A stretch of 64,000 bases of DNA from Streptomyces sp. MUM 178J. Its GTDB lineage: Bacteria; Actinomycetota; Actinomycetes; Streptomycetales; Streptomycetaceae. Made by a program: the position numbers and the translations under genes. The stretch lies in contig NZ_JADWYQ010000006.1 in assembly GCF_022414575.1 (NCBI RefSeq), forward strand, positions 62,001 through 126,000, given 5' to 3'. The notes beneath the pieces are model-generated. The model was not told the origin of the DNA. It saw nothing but the letters and a program-made list of their open reading frames with translations, and searched no databases. This document shows, piece after piece, positions 17,101 through 25,105 of this stretch; position 1 is the stretch's first letter, and each line of letters opens with the position of its first letter.

Positions 17101-18612
17101 GCCACCAAGAAGATCTCGCAAACGGATAACGAGACCAACAAGTGGGTCGACCTCGGGGCCTACCAGTTCAATGACACGGTCCCTGAGGTGAGCCTCTCCA
17201 ACTTCAACAGCAGCGGCAACGGCGACAAGGACGTCGCATGGGACGCAATCGCATTCGTCCCCGGCGACTACGACGGGCTGCCGGAGGTCCGCTTCCCCGA
17301 GGCCGACCCGAACGCTCCCCCGGTCGACTTCGAGGACAGCCAGGTTGCCAAGGAAGCTGGCCCCACGGGCACGCGAATATCCGCACCACGGGGCCACAGC
17401 GCTACCCCCAGCCCATCGGCCGGTGCTAGCAGCGGCAGGCCATGCCAGACCGACAAGGGCGGGGTCACCGTCTGTGCCGAATACAGGGCTGTCGCCGACT
17501 CCAAGAGCGAGGACGAAAAGGCAGGAAAGGCACTGGCTGCCCCGCAGCGCGGGTCAGTAGCAGCAGGACCCGTCGGCTGGTGCAAGAACGTCAATGGCGC
17601 CTTTATGTACACCCGCACCGAGGGCTGTCTGCGCGGCCTGATCGTCCTGACCGCGACCCGCAACGGGAAACCGATCGGCAACGCCACCATGAACATGGTT
17701 CAGGAGATTGACCTCAACCCGAAGTCGAGCCAGTTCACGACCTGGACGGAAATCTCCCTGGTCAACATGACTGGCATCTCCTCCACGACGCTCACATCAT
17801 TCAAGGAGGAATGCTGGCCCACGACGGGCTGCGCCGAATCCGTCGGCCCGTGGACAGGTACCACGACGTGGACGGCGGGGGACTCCCACGTAGCGACCCG
17901 CACCAATACCTACGCGTGGAACAAGGTCACCGGTGGTATGGGGACCCTGAACTTGGACTGGACCACTAGTTGGTCCACCCCGCAGGCGGTCATCCAGGCC
18001 GTGCCGAAGTGGAGCCACCAGGCATTCGACATCCGCTGCGACAACAAGGTGGGCGGCAACACCGGCTGCGTGTTCCCCAAGTACACACCCACGCTGACCA
18101 TGAACACAGCCCAATACCCGGCCGCAGCCGCCTATTACTGGGTGCTGATGCAAAAGCTCGCAACTCATCCCGGCAGCGAGGAGCACAACAGGCCCCTCCA
18201 CCGCCTCGCGGACGAGACCAAGGCCAAGGAAAACAGAGACAAGATGTGCTTCAAGGCAGTCGCCGAGTGGAACCCCCACCCGAATGCAACCGGAAAAAGC
18301 TGTGACGAGTACCCCTTCGCGAAATCCCGCGAAAGCGGTGGAATGACCCTCACTTCGGGCAAACACTGCGTTCAGATGTACTCAGAGAAGCAGGCTGACA
18401 GTTCATGGCTGCTTGAACTAGACAACAACTACCCATATCCGCATTGGAAGGAGATTTGCGGCCGGGCGGCAGTCCCGAAGCAACAGAACACCGATGCTGG
18501 CGGCGACCTCGGTCGCTTCACCTCGGAGATCCGCCTCATGGATAACGACCCGTACTTCGTCCAGACCGGATTCGAATTCTGCGACATCAAAAAGGTCTGC
18601 AACATCAGCTGA
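14179..18612 (+). CDS. Giant secreted protein with transglycosylase-like, golvesin-like and C-terminal NucA/NucB nuclease domains
   Basis: The product has 1477 residues. A signal peptide (IPIALALATVMSVPLTLPAQ) is followed by a beta-propeller-like region (about 60-400). A lytic-transglycosylase-like segment comes next (about 450-720, with PAQILLGVTAQESNM and GYGITQATDGM). A golvesin/xanthan-lyase C-terminal-like beta domain covers about 925-1030. The last 175 residues are of the NucA/NucB DNase type, with SCDEYPFAKSRESGG near 1373. The layout, a long secreted carrier with a terminal nuclease, is that of a polymorphic toxin or nutrient DNase. The TTG at 14179 follows GGGAG. Codons 103 and 397 are TTA, implying bldA control. 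A SUKH gene converges from downstream. Confidence 0.82.
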   Translation: MRVRTRRVHIPIALALATVMSVPLTLPAQAQDPTTPPKSAANGPAEAKRPDKKYPSAIPSHKRKEITGAASDRALTTSGDGTGFHLLTAEGGAGYEWKTAATLSEPGFEAGTWIGNACVTGSGKRAAVAYAPRTFTNKPELMVRGAFAAVVDLESGNVKKLPFQASLAYFSPGCGAGEEVVFTQLSHDGDAEQQTRLISVDAATGRAAEPVAYPGQVTSAVPVKDGIVAAHGSRVVKAGANGKLTQVARTTSVPFQLTVDADGGITYIDRTRADSSGRKSISFARHLASGQLRERNAVPVTVASGRLTDWDLASTAEGTVFITGKAKTNGRLPKRVKNPGGIAKGARLSTRGQAAVTTAWADGKDTRIRPDEALMERTARTSLRILTTGKTVTLDALPGSKRIGGAKAEQQGRSASPALPQPASGLSAQTARTRAVAASPSDPGEGESERTCSVGRNDVRKQAFQPTPRQVEWAVDQAVVGRLDFYRSPNWKNTGTGGYTPQNLFPPILLEGDPNGTLDSEDGDNDRWHIPAQILLGVTAQESNMWQATRFAVPGVTANSLIGNYYGVDYAASGEQLDPWRINWDDADCGYGITQATDGMRLPGHGQPTLSRLKQEAIALDYTANIAAGAQILSEKWNQTRNAGMSVNDGHPKWIENWFFALWAYNSGFYPTPDSAGHWGVGFTNNPANPLWKANRTPFLENHSGGDDYSHAAHPQDWPYQEKVIGWAARPIAALFGPGDIKAGYRPAWWNTAADRTAAKPPIDLFCNESNFCDPGRIGEGDSNDPGQGACLIDGDKTNPHWLHCWWNQPVEWKSCDRGAQCGYQVHRFNTSYPEQPDANSYPPRCSTGLPANALIVDDVKAGVTPAGSDARSCGPVKSDGTFTFDFTEWQGTYPGKIDTHQIGAGYQNHFWFTHTRQPEAFPGNANRMKITGTWKLGQKITSHGGQAKVYAHIPDHGAQTKEAIYTIKHANGTATKKISQTDNETNKWVDLGAYQFNDTVPEVSLSNFNSSGNGDKDVAWDAIAFVPGDYDGLPEVRFPEADPNAPPVDFEDSQVAKEAGPTGTRISAPRGHSATPSPSAGASSGRPCQTDKGGVTVCAEYRAVADSKSEDEKAGKALAAPQRGSVAAGPVGWCKNVNGAFMYTRTEGCLRGLIVLTATRNGKPIGNATMNMVQEIDLNPKSSQFTTWTEISLVNMTGISSTTLTSFKEECWPTTGCAESVGPWTGTTTWTAGDSHVATRTNTYAWNKVTGGMGTLNLDWTTSWSTPQAVIQAVPKWSHQAFDIRCDNKVGGNTGCVFPKYTPTLTMNTAQYPAAAAYYWVLMQKLATHPGSEEHNRPLHRLADETKAKENRDKMCFKAVAEWNPHPNATGKSCDEYPFAKSRESGGMTLTSGKHCVQMYSEKQADSSWLLELDNNYPYPHWKEICGRAAVPKQQNTDAGGDLGRFTSEIRLMDNDPYFVQTGFEFCDIKKVCNIS
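14485..15369 (+). promoter_or_regulatory. Two TTA codons in the NucA/NucB gene
   Basis: In-frame TTA codons at 14485-14487 (codon 103) and 15367-15369 (codon 397) would make translation depend on the bldA tRNA. Two in one gene is unusual. Together with the TTA in the SapA-like gene upstream, they tie the operon to late development or reflect foreign codon use. Confidence 0.85.
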
Positions 18613-18634
18613 CGGGCAGACCCTTGCAGACGTT

Positions 18635-18667
18635 CAACCCGCCAGGTCCAGAGGACCTGGCGGGTTG
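18635..18667. terminator. Bidirectional terminator between nuclease and SUKH genes
   Basis: A perfect 15-bp stem (18635-18649 with 18653-18667) closes an aga loop, between two converging stop codons 14-22 bases away. Confidence 0.88.
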
Positions 18668-18680
18668 CCTGTTTCGGGGG

Positions 18681-19286
18681 TCACAACGTAGGCCACTCCA
18701 GCATCCGCCCCTCGTGCACCAACGGGTACACGCCGATCTCAGGCAAGCCAGTCATGCCCTCTACCGCACTGCACAAATCCCTCAGCATCAAACCCAAACC
18801 GGGCCACAACAGTTGGTACTCAGGGGAACCAAACGACATCTCCCCGACTTCCCCAAAGTGACCATCCCGGTGATCAACGAACAGCACATCACCTGTCACG
18901 CCCTGAGCGAACGGAACCCATCGGGTGTGAGCAATGCGCCCGACTGCCTCCTCATAGCCGTCCTCCACAAACCCCTCCGCCATTGAGGAAAGGTATCTTT
19001 GCCCCTCCAGAATCTCAACTGTACCGAGAAGGCTATAGCCGAGGATAAAGGCCCCTGGATCCATGCTCGATACACGTTGCACAACACCATCACTCATTGC
19101 AAGAAGCGCCTTCAGGTCACCATTCAGCGGGAATCCAATATCACTCTCCAATCTGGATATCTTCTCTCTAGAGGCACCCGGATGCAGGGTCCCGTAATCC
19201 CCGGGAGCATGCAGCTGGAGCCAGCCTTTGAAGCGCTGCCACAATTCCTGCAGATCGTATGCGTCGTCCGGCCTCGAATGATTCAT
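18681..19286 (-). CDS. SUKH (SMI1/KNR4) family protein, probable immunity protein
   Basis: The 201-residue cytosolic protein opens with LWQRFKGWLQLHAPGDYGTL and REKISRLESDIGFPLNGDL, then KALLAMSDGVVQRV, the conserved pattern of the SUKH-1 family. SUKH proteins are known as the commonest immunity proteins to secreted nuclease toxins. The gene converges on the NucA/NucB gene with only a terminator between, which supports a toxin-immunity relationship. However, immunity genes are usually in the same direction. I chose the ATG at 19286 because GGAGGA lies 10 bases upstream; a GTG at 19304 lacks one. GC content is low for the genome. Confidence 0.85.
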   Translation of the reverse strand: MNHSRPDDAYDLQELWQRFKGWLQLHAPGDYGTLHPGASREKISRLESDIGFPLNGDLKALLAMSDGVVQRVSSMDPGAFILGYSLLGTVEILEGQRYLSSMAEGFVEDGYEEAVGRIAHTRWVPFAQGVTGDVLFVDHRDGHFGEVGEMSFGSPEYQLLWPGLGLMLRDLCSAVEGMTGLPEIGVYPLVHEGRMLEWPTL

Positions 19287-19451
19287 TCCGTCCGCGTCCT
19301 CCACTGTTGTCCACGTGGGTCGGCTTCCTTAGCTCCTATCAACGCGCCGCCGGCCACAGTAGCCCCGTCCGGCTTCTGGTGCGGGCTACGGCCGATAACA
19401 GACTTCGTTTCCTTCCCCGGCACCGGCTTCGGTTGGACACCGCGGGCTGAG

Positions 19452-19703
19452 TCAACAGGCCGCCCAAGGGACGCGGCACGCGTGGGGCGCGTTCCCTTCG
19501 GGGCACAGGGCCAGGAGGACGCCCTGGCGGAGGGAGCGCCAGGTGCGCAGGAAGCAGATGACACTCATTCGCAGCTCGACCGGCCTGCGGGCGCCGGGGT
19601 CCTGGCCGGGGTGCTCGTAGGCCCACTGCTCGACGAGGTAGTCGCAGCTGTCGTCGTCCGGCGGGACGGGCGTCTCGGACCAGCGGACGGTGCCTGGAGG
19701 CTG
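19452..19703 (-). pseudogene. Orphan C-terminal fragment of a conserved Streptomyces-type protein
   Basis: A minus-strand frame opens just after a TAG (plus 19704-19706) and runs 83 codons to TGA. It contains TVRWSETPVPPDDDSCDYLV, QWAYEHPGQDPGARRPVELR and CFLRTWRSLRQGVLLALCPE. Third positions are nearly all G/C in this frame. No start codon occurs before an internal Met, so the 5' part is missing. I do not recognise the family; it looks like the tail of a chromosomal gene cut by the accessory region. The neighbouring frames look non-coding. Confidence 0.45.
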
Positions 19704-19706
19704 CTA

Positions 19707-20177
19707 CCGGACCCACGTGCCCATGTTCCGACATGGACGGAATCATGTGGAAAAGCCAGCATGCCAGGGAATCAGAACAGTGGATCGATGAGCCTCTTTC
19801 CTCACTGGCGCAAGCAGAATCGCCTCATGAATGAGGATAGATATTGGCTCGACGTGCCGAAGCCGTGAACTACAGGTAGCGGCATGGGCGCAATAGCAGA
19901 ACGGCGAGCCCATCACGGGCACCGCCCAGCGGATCGACATGTCCGCCTCCATGAGCGGCGCGCGTGAGGAGAGGATCTGTACGCGCACCCGTCGTGCGGG
20001 CCGCGGACCCGGTCCATCAGGCGCGCCGCACCACGCCGCCCCCGCGGGCGGTGTGCCCCTGTCTGCTGCCGTGGCTGCGGCGGCCGGCCGAGGACAGGAT
20101 CGAATGTCTGTATCGTTGCTTGGCCTGCGCGAGCAGGCCGGGCCTTCGTCGTACCCGTCTCGACATGGGAGCGCCTC
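19707..20177. other. Stretch without a recognisable gene
   Basis: These 471 bases mix lower-GC sequence (19760-19880) with GC-rich sequence further right. The composition step near 19880 may mark the right edge of the accessory region. I found no repeat of the tRNA-His 3' end here. GGGAG at 20166-20170 is the ribosome-binding site of the next gene. Confidence 0.4.
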
Positions 20178-21152
20178 GTGCACCAGCTCAGCTACGCCGA
20201 CGTCAAGACCGCCGGTGACCGGGTCGCCGGACGAGTGCGCCCGGTGGCCGTCGTCCGCGACGAGCTCCCGGCGGGTGGGGGCGAACCGTACGATCTCTGG
20301 CTGGCGCTGGAGTTCATGCAGCACACCGGGTCCTTCAAGGCCCGCGGGGCGCAGAACTTCCTTCAGGCTCACCGTGAGGCGGGCACCCTGCCGGAGGCCG
20401 GGGTGACGATCGCGTCCGGGGGGAACGCCGGGCTGGCGTGTGCGTGGGCCGCGCGGCAGCAGGGGGTGCGGGCCACCGTGTTCCTGCCCGAGACCGCGCC
20501 GCGCGTCAAGGTCGCCAAGCTGCGCGCGTACGGCGCGGACGTCCGCCTCGTCGGCGTCGAGTACGCGGAGGCCGCGAGCGCCTGCGCCGACTTCGCCGCC
20601 GACAGCGGGGCGCTTCCCTCCCACGCCTACGACCACCCGCTCATCGCGGCCGGAGCCGGGACCCTCCTGGAGGAGATCCGCAGGCAGATCCCCGGGCTCG
20701 ACACGGTCGTCGTCGCGGTCGGAGGCGGCGGCCTGTTCGCCGGAGTGGCCACGGCCGCCCTGCACCACGGCATCCGCACCGTCGCGGTCGAGCCGGAGAA
20801 CTGCCGCGCCCTGAACGCCGCCGTCGAGGCCGGTCGTCTCGTCGACGTCACCCCGGACTCCGTCGCGGCCGACTCCCTCGGCGCACGCCGCGCCTCGGCT
20901 GCGGCGCTGCGCGCAGCCCAGCAGGACCGGGTGCACTCCGTGACCGTGCCGGACGGGGAGATCGTCCGCGCCCGCCGGGCGCTGTGGGAGCAGCGGCGGA
21001 TCGCCGTCGAGCACGGCGCGGCGACGGCGCTGGCCGCGCTCGCCTCCGGCTTGGGATACCGGCCGCAGCACGGGGAGCGGGTCGCCGTGGTGCTGTGCGG
21101 GGCGAACACGGACCCGAGTGACCTCGAGGGAGTACATCCCCCGAACGGGTGA
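20178..21152 (+). CDS. Threonine/serine dehydratase-like PLP enzyme (fold type II)
   Basis: This 324-residue tryptophan-synthase-beta-fold enzyme probably deaminates threonine or serine to a 2-oxo acid. GSFKARGA carries the PLP-binding lysine (about Lys56). ASGGNAGLACAWAA is the phosphate/substrate loop, and VVVAVGGGGLFAGVATA is the glycine-rich PLP phosphate loop. A regulatory ACT domain is absent, as in catabolic or biosynthetic short forms. The GTG at 20178 has GGGAG at a good distance. It is followed by a hypothetical gene and another fold-type II PLP enzyme, which suggests linked amino-acid chemistry. Confidence 0.9.
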   Translation: MHQLSYADVKTAGDRVAGRVRPVAVVRDELPAGGGEPYDLWLALEFMQHTGSFKARGAQNFLQAHREAGTLPEAGVTIASGGNAGLACAWAARQQGVRATVFLPETAPRVKVAKLRAYGADVRLVGVEYAEAASACADFAADSGALPSHAYDHPLIAAGAGTLLEEIRRQIPGLDTVVVAVGGGGLFAGVATAALHHGIRTVAVEPENCRALNAAVEAGRLVDVTPDSVAADSLGARRASAAALRAAQQDRVHSVTVPDGEIVRARRALWEQRRIAVEHGAATALAALASGLGYRPQHGERVAVVLCGANTDPSDLEGVHPPNG

Positions 21153-21233
21153 GTGTGATCAGTACCGGAGGTATGACGCCCGGCCGCGTATGACGCTGGC
21201 ACGGAGAGTCTTACCGAAGGGTCGTGAACTCAT

Positions 21234-21638
21234 ATGCGCCCGGCTCGTTTTGTCGACTTCGCCGTCGAGCTTGTGAAGAACCGGACCGACGCCTCCCGCG
21301 TACAGCCGCTCGCGGAGGCCGGGGTCGCCGAGCTGCCGTTCGGTGTGGTGGTCGAGCGGGGCGGGCGGGAGGAGCGGTGGCAGTTCATCGGGCAGTTGGC
21401 CGACGGGGAGAAGCACGAGCATCCGGAGAGGCCCGTCGAGGGGGCGTCCACGGATGCGGGCGGCCTGCCGGAGGGCGGCGAGGGTGAGGCCTGGTTCGCC
21501 GCGGCGGTGGCAAGCGCGGGGTGCGGGGAGGTCGCCGGGGTGGAGCGGTGGTCCACGCGAGCGGGGGCCCGTGCCGACCACCGCGGAGTGACCGTCAGGT
21601 TCCACAACGGGGCGCGGATCTTCGCCCGGCTGTTCTGA
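21234..21638 (+). CDS. Conserved hypothetical protein
   Basis: The 134-residue product has no signal or membrane segment. Recognisable stretches are RFVDFAVELVKNRTDASRVQ, GVVVERGGREERWQFIGQLA and GVTVRFHNGARIFARLF. The central part is Gly/Glu-rich and of low complexity. I believe similar proteins occur in other streptomycetes, but no function is known to me. It lies between two PLP-enzyme genes in the same direction, with no clear ribosome-binding site at the ATG. Confidence 0.6.
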   Translation: MRPARFVDFAVELVKNRTDASRVQPLAEAGVAELPFGVVVERGGREERWQFIGQLADGEKHEHPERPVEGASTDAGGLPEGGEGEAWFAAAVASAGCGEVAGVERWSTRAGARADHRGVTVRFHNGARIFARLF

Positions 21639-21764
21639 CCGGGCGGGCCTACGACGAGGCGCGGACGACCGGCTCCGTGGGGAGGACCGGCTGCGGGCGC
21701 TCCGACGCCAGCTGATCGAGGCGGCCCGGGTGGACGGCGCGCCGGAACGCTTCCGGAAGCAGTC

Positions 21765-21890
21765 CCGGACCCCCGTGGACCCGGCCCCCCCTCGTAGACC
21801 CGAACCCCTCGTAGACCCGAACCCCTCGTAGACCCGAACCCCTCGTAGACCCGAACCCCCGTGGACCCGGACCCCTCGTAGGCCGACACC
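21765..21890. repeat. Tandem 17-bp repeats before a PLP-enzyme gene
   Basis: The unit ctcgtagacccgaaccc is repeated exactly at 21791, 21808, 21825 and 21842. Degenerate copies on both sides carry gtggacccgg in place of gtagacccga. The array sits in the 264-base gap before the gene at 21903. It has no obvious hairpin and no spacers. The promoter of the following gene must lie within or before it. Confidence 0.85.
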
Positions 21891-21902
21891 CCGTCCGCGA
21901 CC

Positions 21903-23210
21903 ATGGAGCCCATGGAAGACACGACGACAAGCGCGACGGCACACACGGCGACACATGAGGGCAAGGCGACGGCCGACGCCCCGGCGGGCGCCTCTCTGGC
22001 GACCGCGCAGCGCTCGCTCGGCGACCGGTCGGCCGCCTTCCCCCTGTGGCCCGTGCTGACGGCGGGCTGCCCGAGCTCCAGCACCGCCGACGTCTCCTAC
22101 CCACTCGAGGTGGACTACGCCTACGACCGGGCGCACCCGGGGCTGTTCGACACCTTGCCCTCGCCCCGCAGCCAGGGCCTGGAACGCTTCGAGCCGCTGA
22201 TGCCTCCGCTGCACGCGCCGGGGCTCGCAGAGGGCGGAACGCCCCTCGTCGGCGTCGGCGACGGCGTCTACATCAAGGACGAGTCCCGCAATCCGACCTG
22301 GAGCCACAAGGACCGGCTCAACCGCTGCACGGTCAGCGCGGCCGTCGGCAGCGGCGCGCAGGGCGTCGTCGTCGCCTCGTCCGGCAACCACGGCGCGTCA
22401 GCGGCGGCGTTCGCGGCCCGGGCGGGGCTGAGGTGCGTGGTGCTCACCGCCGTCAACGCACCTCCGGCCATCGTGTCGTTCCTCCGGGCGTACGACGCGG
22501 TCGTGCTGCCCGTGCCCCTGGAGGAGAGCTGGCCCCTGCTGCGGAAGCTGTCCGACCGGCTCGGGCTCCATCCCGTCAGCAACTCCACCCCCACGCACAC
22601 CGGCCACCCCTTCGGCCCCGAGGGCTATAAGTCGATCGCCTACGAGATCCACGAAGAGGTGGGCGTCCCCTCGGCCGTGTTCGTGCCGACGGGGTACGGG
22701 GAAATGCTGTTCGGCGTGTGGAAGGGGTTCAGCGAGCTGCGGCGACTCGGCGTGGCCTCTCGCACTCCGCGGATGTTCGCCTGCGAACCCGCCGCCGGGG
22801 CACCGCTCGCCGCCGCCCTGCGCCGGAACCTGCCCGCCGCCCGGGTCCCGGTCGGCCCCACCGACGCGTATGCGATCAGCTGTGAGGTGAGCGGCTACCG
22901 GGCGGCCGTCGCCGTACGGGAGAGCGGCGGAGACGCGCTGCCGGTCGACGACGAGGCCATGCGCGCGGCGCAGCGGGAGCTGGCCGGCCACGGGCTGTGG
23001 GCGGAGTTGTCGAGCGCGGCGGGGCTGGCGGGGCTGCGCGTCCACGGCACACGGCGGCAGACTCCCGGATTCGACGGTCCGGTGGTGTGCATCTCGACAT
23101 CCAGTGGTTTCAAGGGCCGTGGCGTGGGCGCGCAGTCCGCGGAGCCGGCCGACCCGGGCTGGGACGCGGTGGTCCGCAGGCTGCGAGCGGCCGGGCTGGA
23201 CACCGCCTGA
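21903..23210 (+). CDS. Threonine synthase-like PLP-dependent enzyme
   Basis: The 435-residue product belongs to the fold type II PLP family near threonine synthase and cysteate synthase. The N-terminal part (YPLEVDYAYD) resembles threonine synthases. YIKDESRNPTWSHKDR holds the catalytic lysine. ASSGNHGASAAAFAARAG is the substrate loop, and VPTGYGEMLFGVWKGF the phosphate loop. The reaction cannot be fixed; beta-elimination or replacement on O-phosphorylated or acetylated amino acids is likely. The first 35 residues are a disordered Thr/Ala extension. An ATG at 21912, with GGAG upstream, is an alternative start. Confidence 0.85.
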   Translation: MEPMEDTTTSATAHTATHEGKATADAPAGASLATAQRSLGDRSAAFPLWPVLTAGCPSSSTADVSYPLEVDYAYDRAHPGLFDTLPSPRSQGLERFEPLMPPLHAPGLAEGGTPLVGVGDGVYIKDESRNPTWSHKDRLNRCTVSAAVGSGAQGVVVASSGNHGASAAAFAARAGLRCVVLTAVNAPPAIVSFLRAYDAVVLPVPLEESWPLLRKLSDRLGLHPVSNSTPTHTGHPFGPEGYKSIAYEIHEEVGVPSAVFVPTGYGEMLFGVWKGFSELRRLGVASRTPRMFACEPAAGAPLAAALRRNLPAARVPVGPTDAYAISCEVSGYRAAVAVRESGGDALPVDDEAMRAAQRELAGHGLWAELSSAAGLAGLRVHGTRRQTPGFDGPVVCISTSSGFKGRGVGAQSAEPADPGWDAVVRRLRAAGLDTA

Positions 23211-23322
23211 GCAGGGGGTGCGGCAGGGGCGCGCCCCGGCCGGGGGTGTGGGGGAAGGAGCCCGGCCGGGGCGCGCAGTGGAGGGAGGGCGGGTACGCCC
23301 GGGTGGAGCGGTCTCCTCGGGC

Positions 23323-24828
23323 CTACTTGTACGCGGAGAAGGCCTTGGTGAACGCGAGCGGCTGCTGGAGGATCGAGCTGCATGTCGCGTCGGCGTGGGC
23401 GACCTCACCCGCGGCGCACTGCTTGTCGCGGGTCGAGGACCACATCGACAGCCAGCCGATGCCCTGGGACCGGGCGAAGTCCACCAGCTGGGTGGCGTCG
23501 TCGACCCGGAAGATCTCGGTGGTCACATCGTTGACGCCGATCATCGGGGTGACGGCGAGCGTCTTCCAGGCGGCCTTGTCCGACAGCCCGAGCACGCCCT
23601 TGATCTGCGCCTGCGTCGCCGTCGCCGCCTGGATCGCGTACTCGCCCATGTCGCCGCTGTACGCGGGGCCGTAGTCCATCGCCATGATGTTGACGGCGTC
23701 GACGCGTACGCCGTTCTTCCCGGCGTCGGCGAGGAGGTCCACTCCCGGCTGGGTCAGCCCCTCGGGCATGACGGGCAGGGTGAACGACACATCGAGCTCC
23801 GGGTGGGCCTTCTGAAGCTGGGCGATGGCCTGGGAGCGGCGGGAGTTGGCTGCGGTGTCGGGCAGTGCCGCGCCCTCGACGTCAAAGTCGACCTTGGTGA
23901 GCCGGTACTGGTCGATGACCTTGCCGTACGCCTTCGCCAGCTCGCCGGCCGAGGAGCAGTTCAGCGCCAGCTCGCGGCCGGCGGCTCCGCCGAACGAGAC
24001 ACGCACGTCACCGCCCTTGGCGCGCAGGGCGTCGACCTGGGCGGCGACCTTGTCGTCGGCGAGGCCGGTGACGCCGCCCCACAGGGGGGTGCAGCCGCCG
24101 CCGGCGGTGATGAAGGCGAGGTTGAACTCCTTGACGCCGGTCTTCGCCGCCGTGTCGAGCATGTCGTAGGCGGGATACAGCGAGGTGTCGATGTACGGGG
24201 CGAACCGCGCGGACCGCGCCGTCCCGCCGTCCCCGGGCGTGCCCGTGGGCGTGGGGGACGGATCCTCGGTGGGCGTCGGCCCCGTCGTCGGCGTCGGATC
24301 CTCGGTGGGCGTCTGCGTGGGCGTGGGCGCCTCCGTCGGGGTGGGCGTGGGCTGCTCGGTAGGGCGGCCGCTGGGCTGCGGGGTCGCGCCCGGGTCCGCC
24401 GAGCAGGCGGCCCCGTTGACACGGCAGCCGGCCGGATCGCCCGCCGTGCCGTCGGCGGAGGTCACAAAGCCGACGGTGACGGAGGCGCCGGGCGCGAGCT
24501 CCTTGTTCCAGCTTGCGGGCTTGACGGTGACGCGCCGCCCGTCGACCGTGTGCTCGCCGTTCCACAGCGAACTGATCCGGGTGCCCTCGGGCAGCTCGAA
24601 CTCCAGCGTCCAGCCGGACTGCACGGCGTCGGTGTCATTGGCGATGACGTACTGCCCGGTGTAGCCGCCGTCCCAGGAGCTGGTCCTGGTGTACGCGGCG
24701 CCCACGGCGGCCGCCTGGGCGGTGCCGGTGAACGCGAACGCCGCGCCGCCGATGACGGCTGCCGCGACGACCGCGCCGATGGCCTTGGCGGTGCCGCTCG
24801 CCTTGCGCCGGTGCGTACTGCTGCCCAT
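23323..24828 (-). CDS. Secreted GH18 chitinase with N-terminal CBM2-like domain
   Basis: The product has 501 residues. A signal peptide (AIGAVVAAAVIGGAAFAFTG) precedes a cellulose/chitin-binding CBM2-like domain (about 45-140, with YTGQYVIANDTDAVQSGWTL). A Pro/Thr linker (about 150-205) leads to a GH18 barrel with KVDFDVEG, the D-x-D-x-E catalytic motif. SFGGAAG and MAMDYGP are further GH18 strands. It hydrolyses chitin outside the cell, feeding the hexosaminidase at 281-1918. No convincing dre site is visible within 130 bases upstream, unlike the other chitin genes here. Confidence 0.94.
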   Translation of the reverse strand: MGSSTHRRKASGTAKAIGAVVAAAVIGGAAFAFTGTAQAAAVGAAYTRTSSWDGGYTGQYVIANDTDAVQSGWTLEFELPEGTRISSLWNGEHTVDGRRVTVKPASWNKELAPGASVTVGFVTSADGTAGDPAGCRVNGAACSADPGATPQPSGRPTEQPTPTPTEAPTPTQTPTEDPTPTTGPTPTEDPSPTPTGTPGDGGTARSARFAPYIDTSLYPAYDMLDTAAKTGVKEFNLAFITAGGGCTPLWGGVTGLADDKVAAQVDALRAKGGDVRVSFGGAAGRELALNCSSAGELAKAYGKVIDQYRLTKVDFDVEGAALPDTAANSRRSQAIAQLQKAHPELDVSFTLPVMPEGLTQPGVDLLADAGKNGVRVDAVNIMAMDYGPAYSGDMGEYAIQAATATQAQIKGVLGLSDKAAWKTLAVTPMIGVNDVTTEIFRVDDATQLVDFARSQGIGWLSMWSSTRDKQCAAGEVAHADATCSSILQQPLAFTKAFSAYK

Positions 24829-24982
24829 GCCTGCCTGCCTCTGTGGTGCGGGGGTGGGGGGTGGTGCGACAGCACGCTAGCGATCTCGAAACGGACAAAT
24901 ATCTGTATTCGCACGGCGGTTGGAAGCCTTAGCTTCCGCTTAAGGAAGGCATCGGGCCCGATTAAAGATCAGCGCCCGGTCC

Positions 24983-25105
24983 GGCCGACCCTCGTCCGGG
25001 CCGGCGCCGCTCCCCCGGTCAGGCCGACCCTCGTCCGGGCCGGCGCCGCTCCCCCGGTCAGGCCGGCTCCCCCCCTGGTCCGACCGGCGACCGCTCCCCC
25101 GGTCA
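24983..25105. repeat. 39-bp tandem repeat between chitinase promoter and sensor-kinase stop
   Basis: The unit starting ggccgaccctcgtccgggcc is present as two perfect 39-bp copies (24983-25021 and 25022-25060), followed by a third divergent copy to about 25105. It abuts the end of the leftward sensor-kinase gene and could influence termination through its GC-rich inverted parts (ccgggccggcgccg). Confidence 0.8.

Noticed and set aside
15418..17397. 659-residue open frame antisense to the NucA/NucB gene
   Set aside because: Shadow frame of Val/Gly-rich composition; the plus-strand protein has recognisable domains.
19760..20177. Right attachment site of the tRNA-His element
   Set aside because: I could not find a repeat of the tRNA-His 3' end here or elsewhere in the window.
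24829..24982. dre site for the chitinase at 23323-24828
   Set aside because: No TGGTCT/AGACCA-like palindrome could be found in the upstream region.
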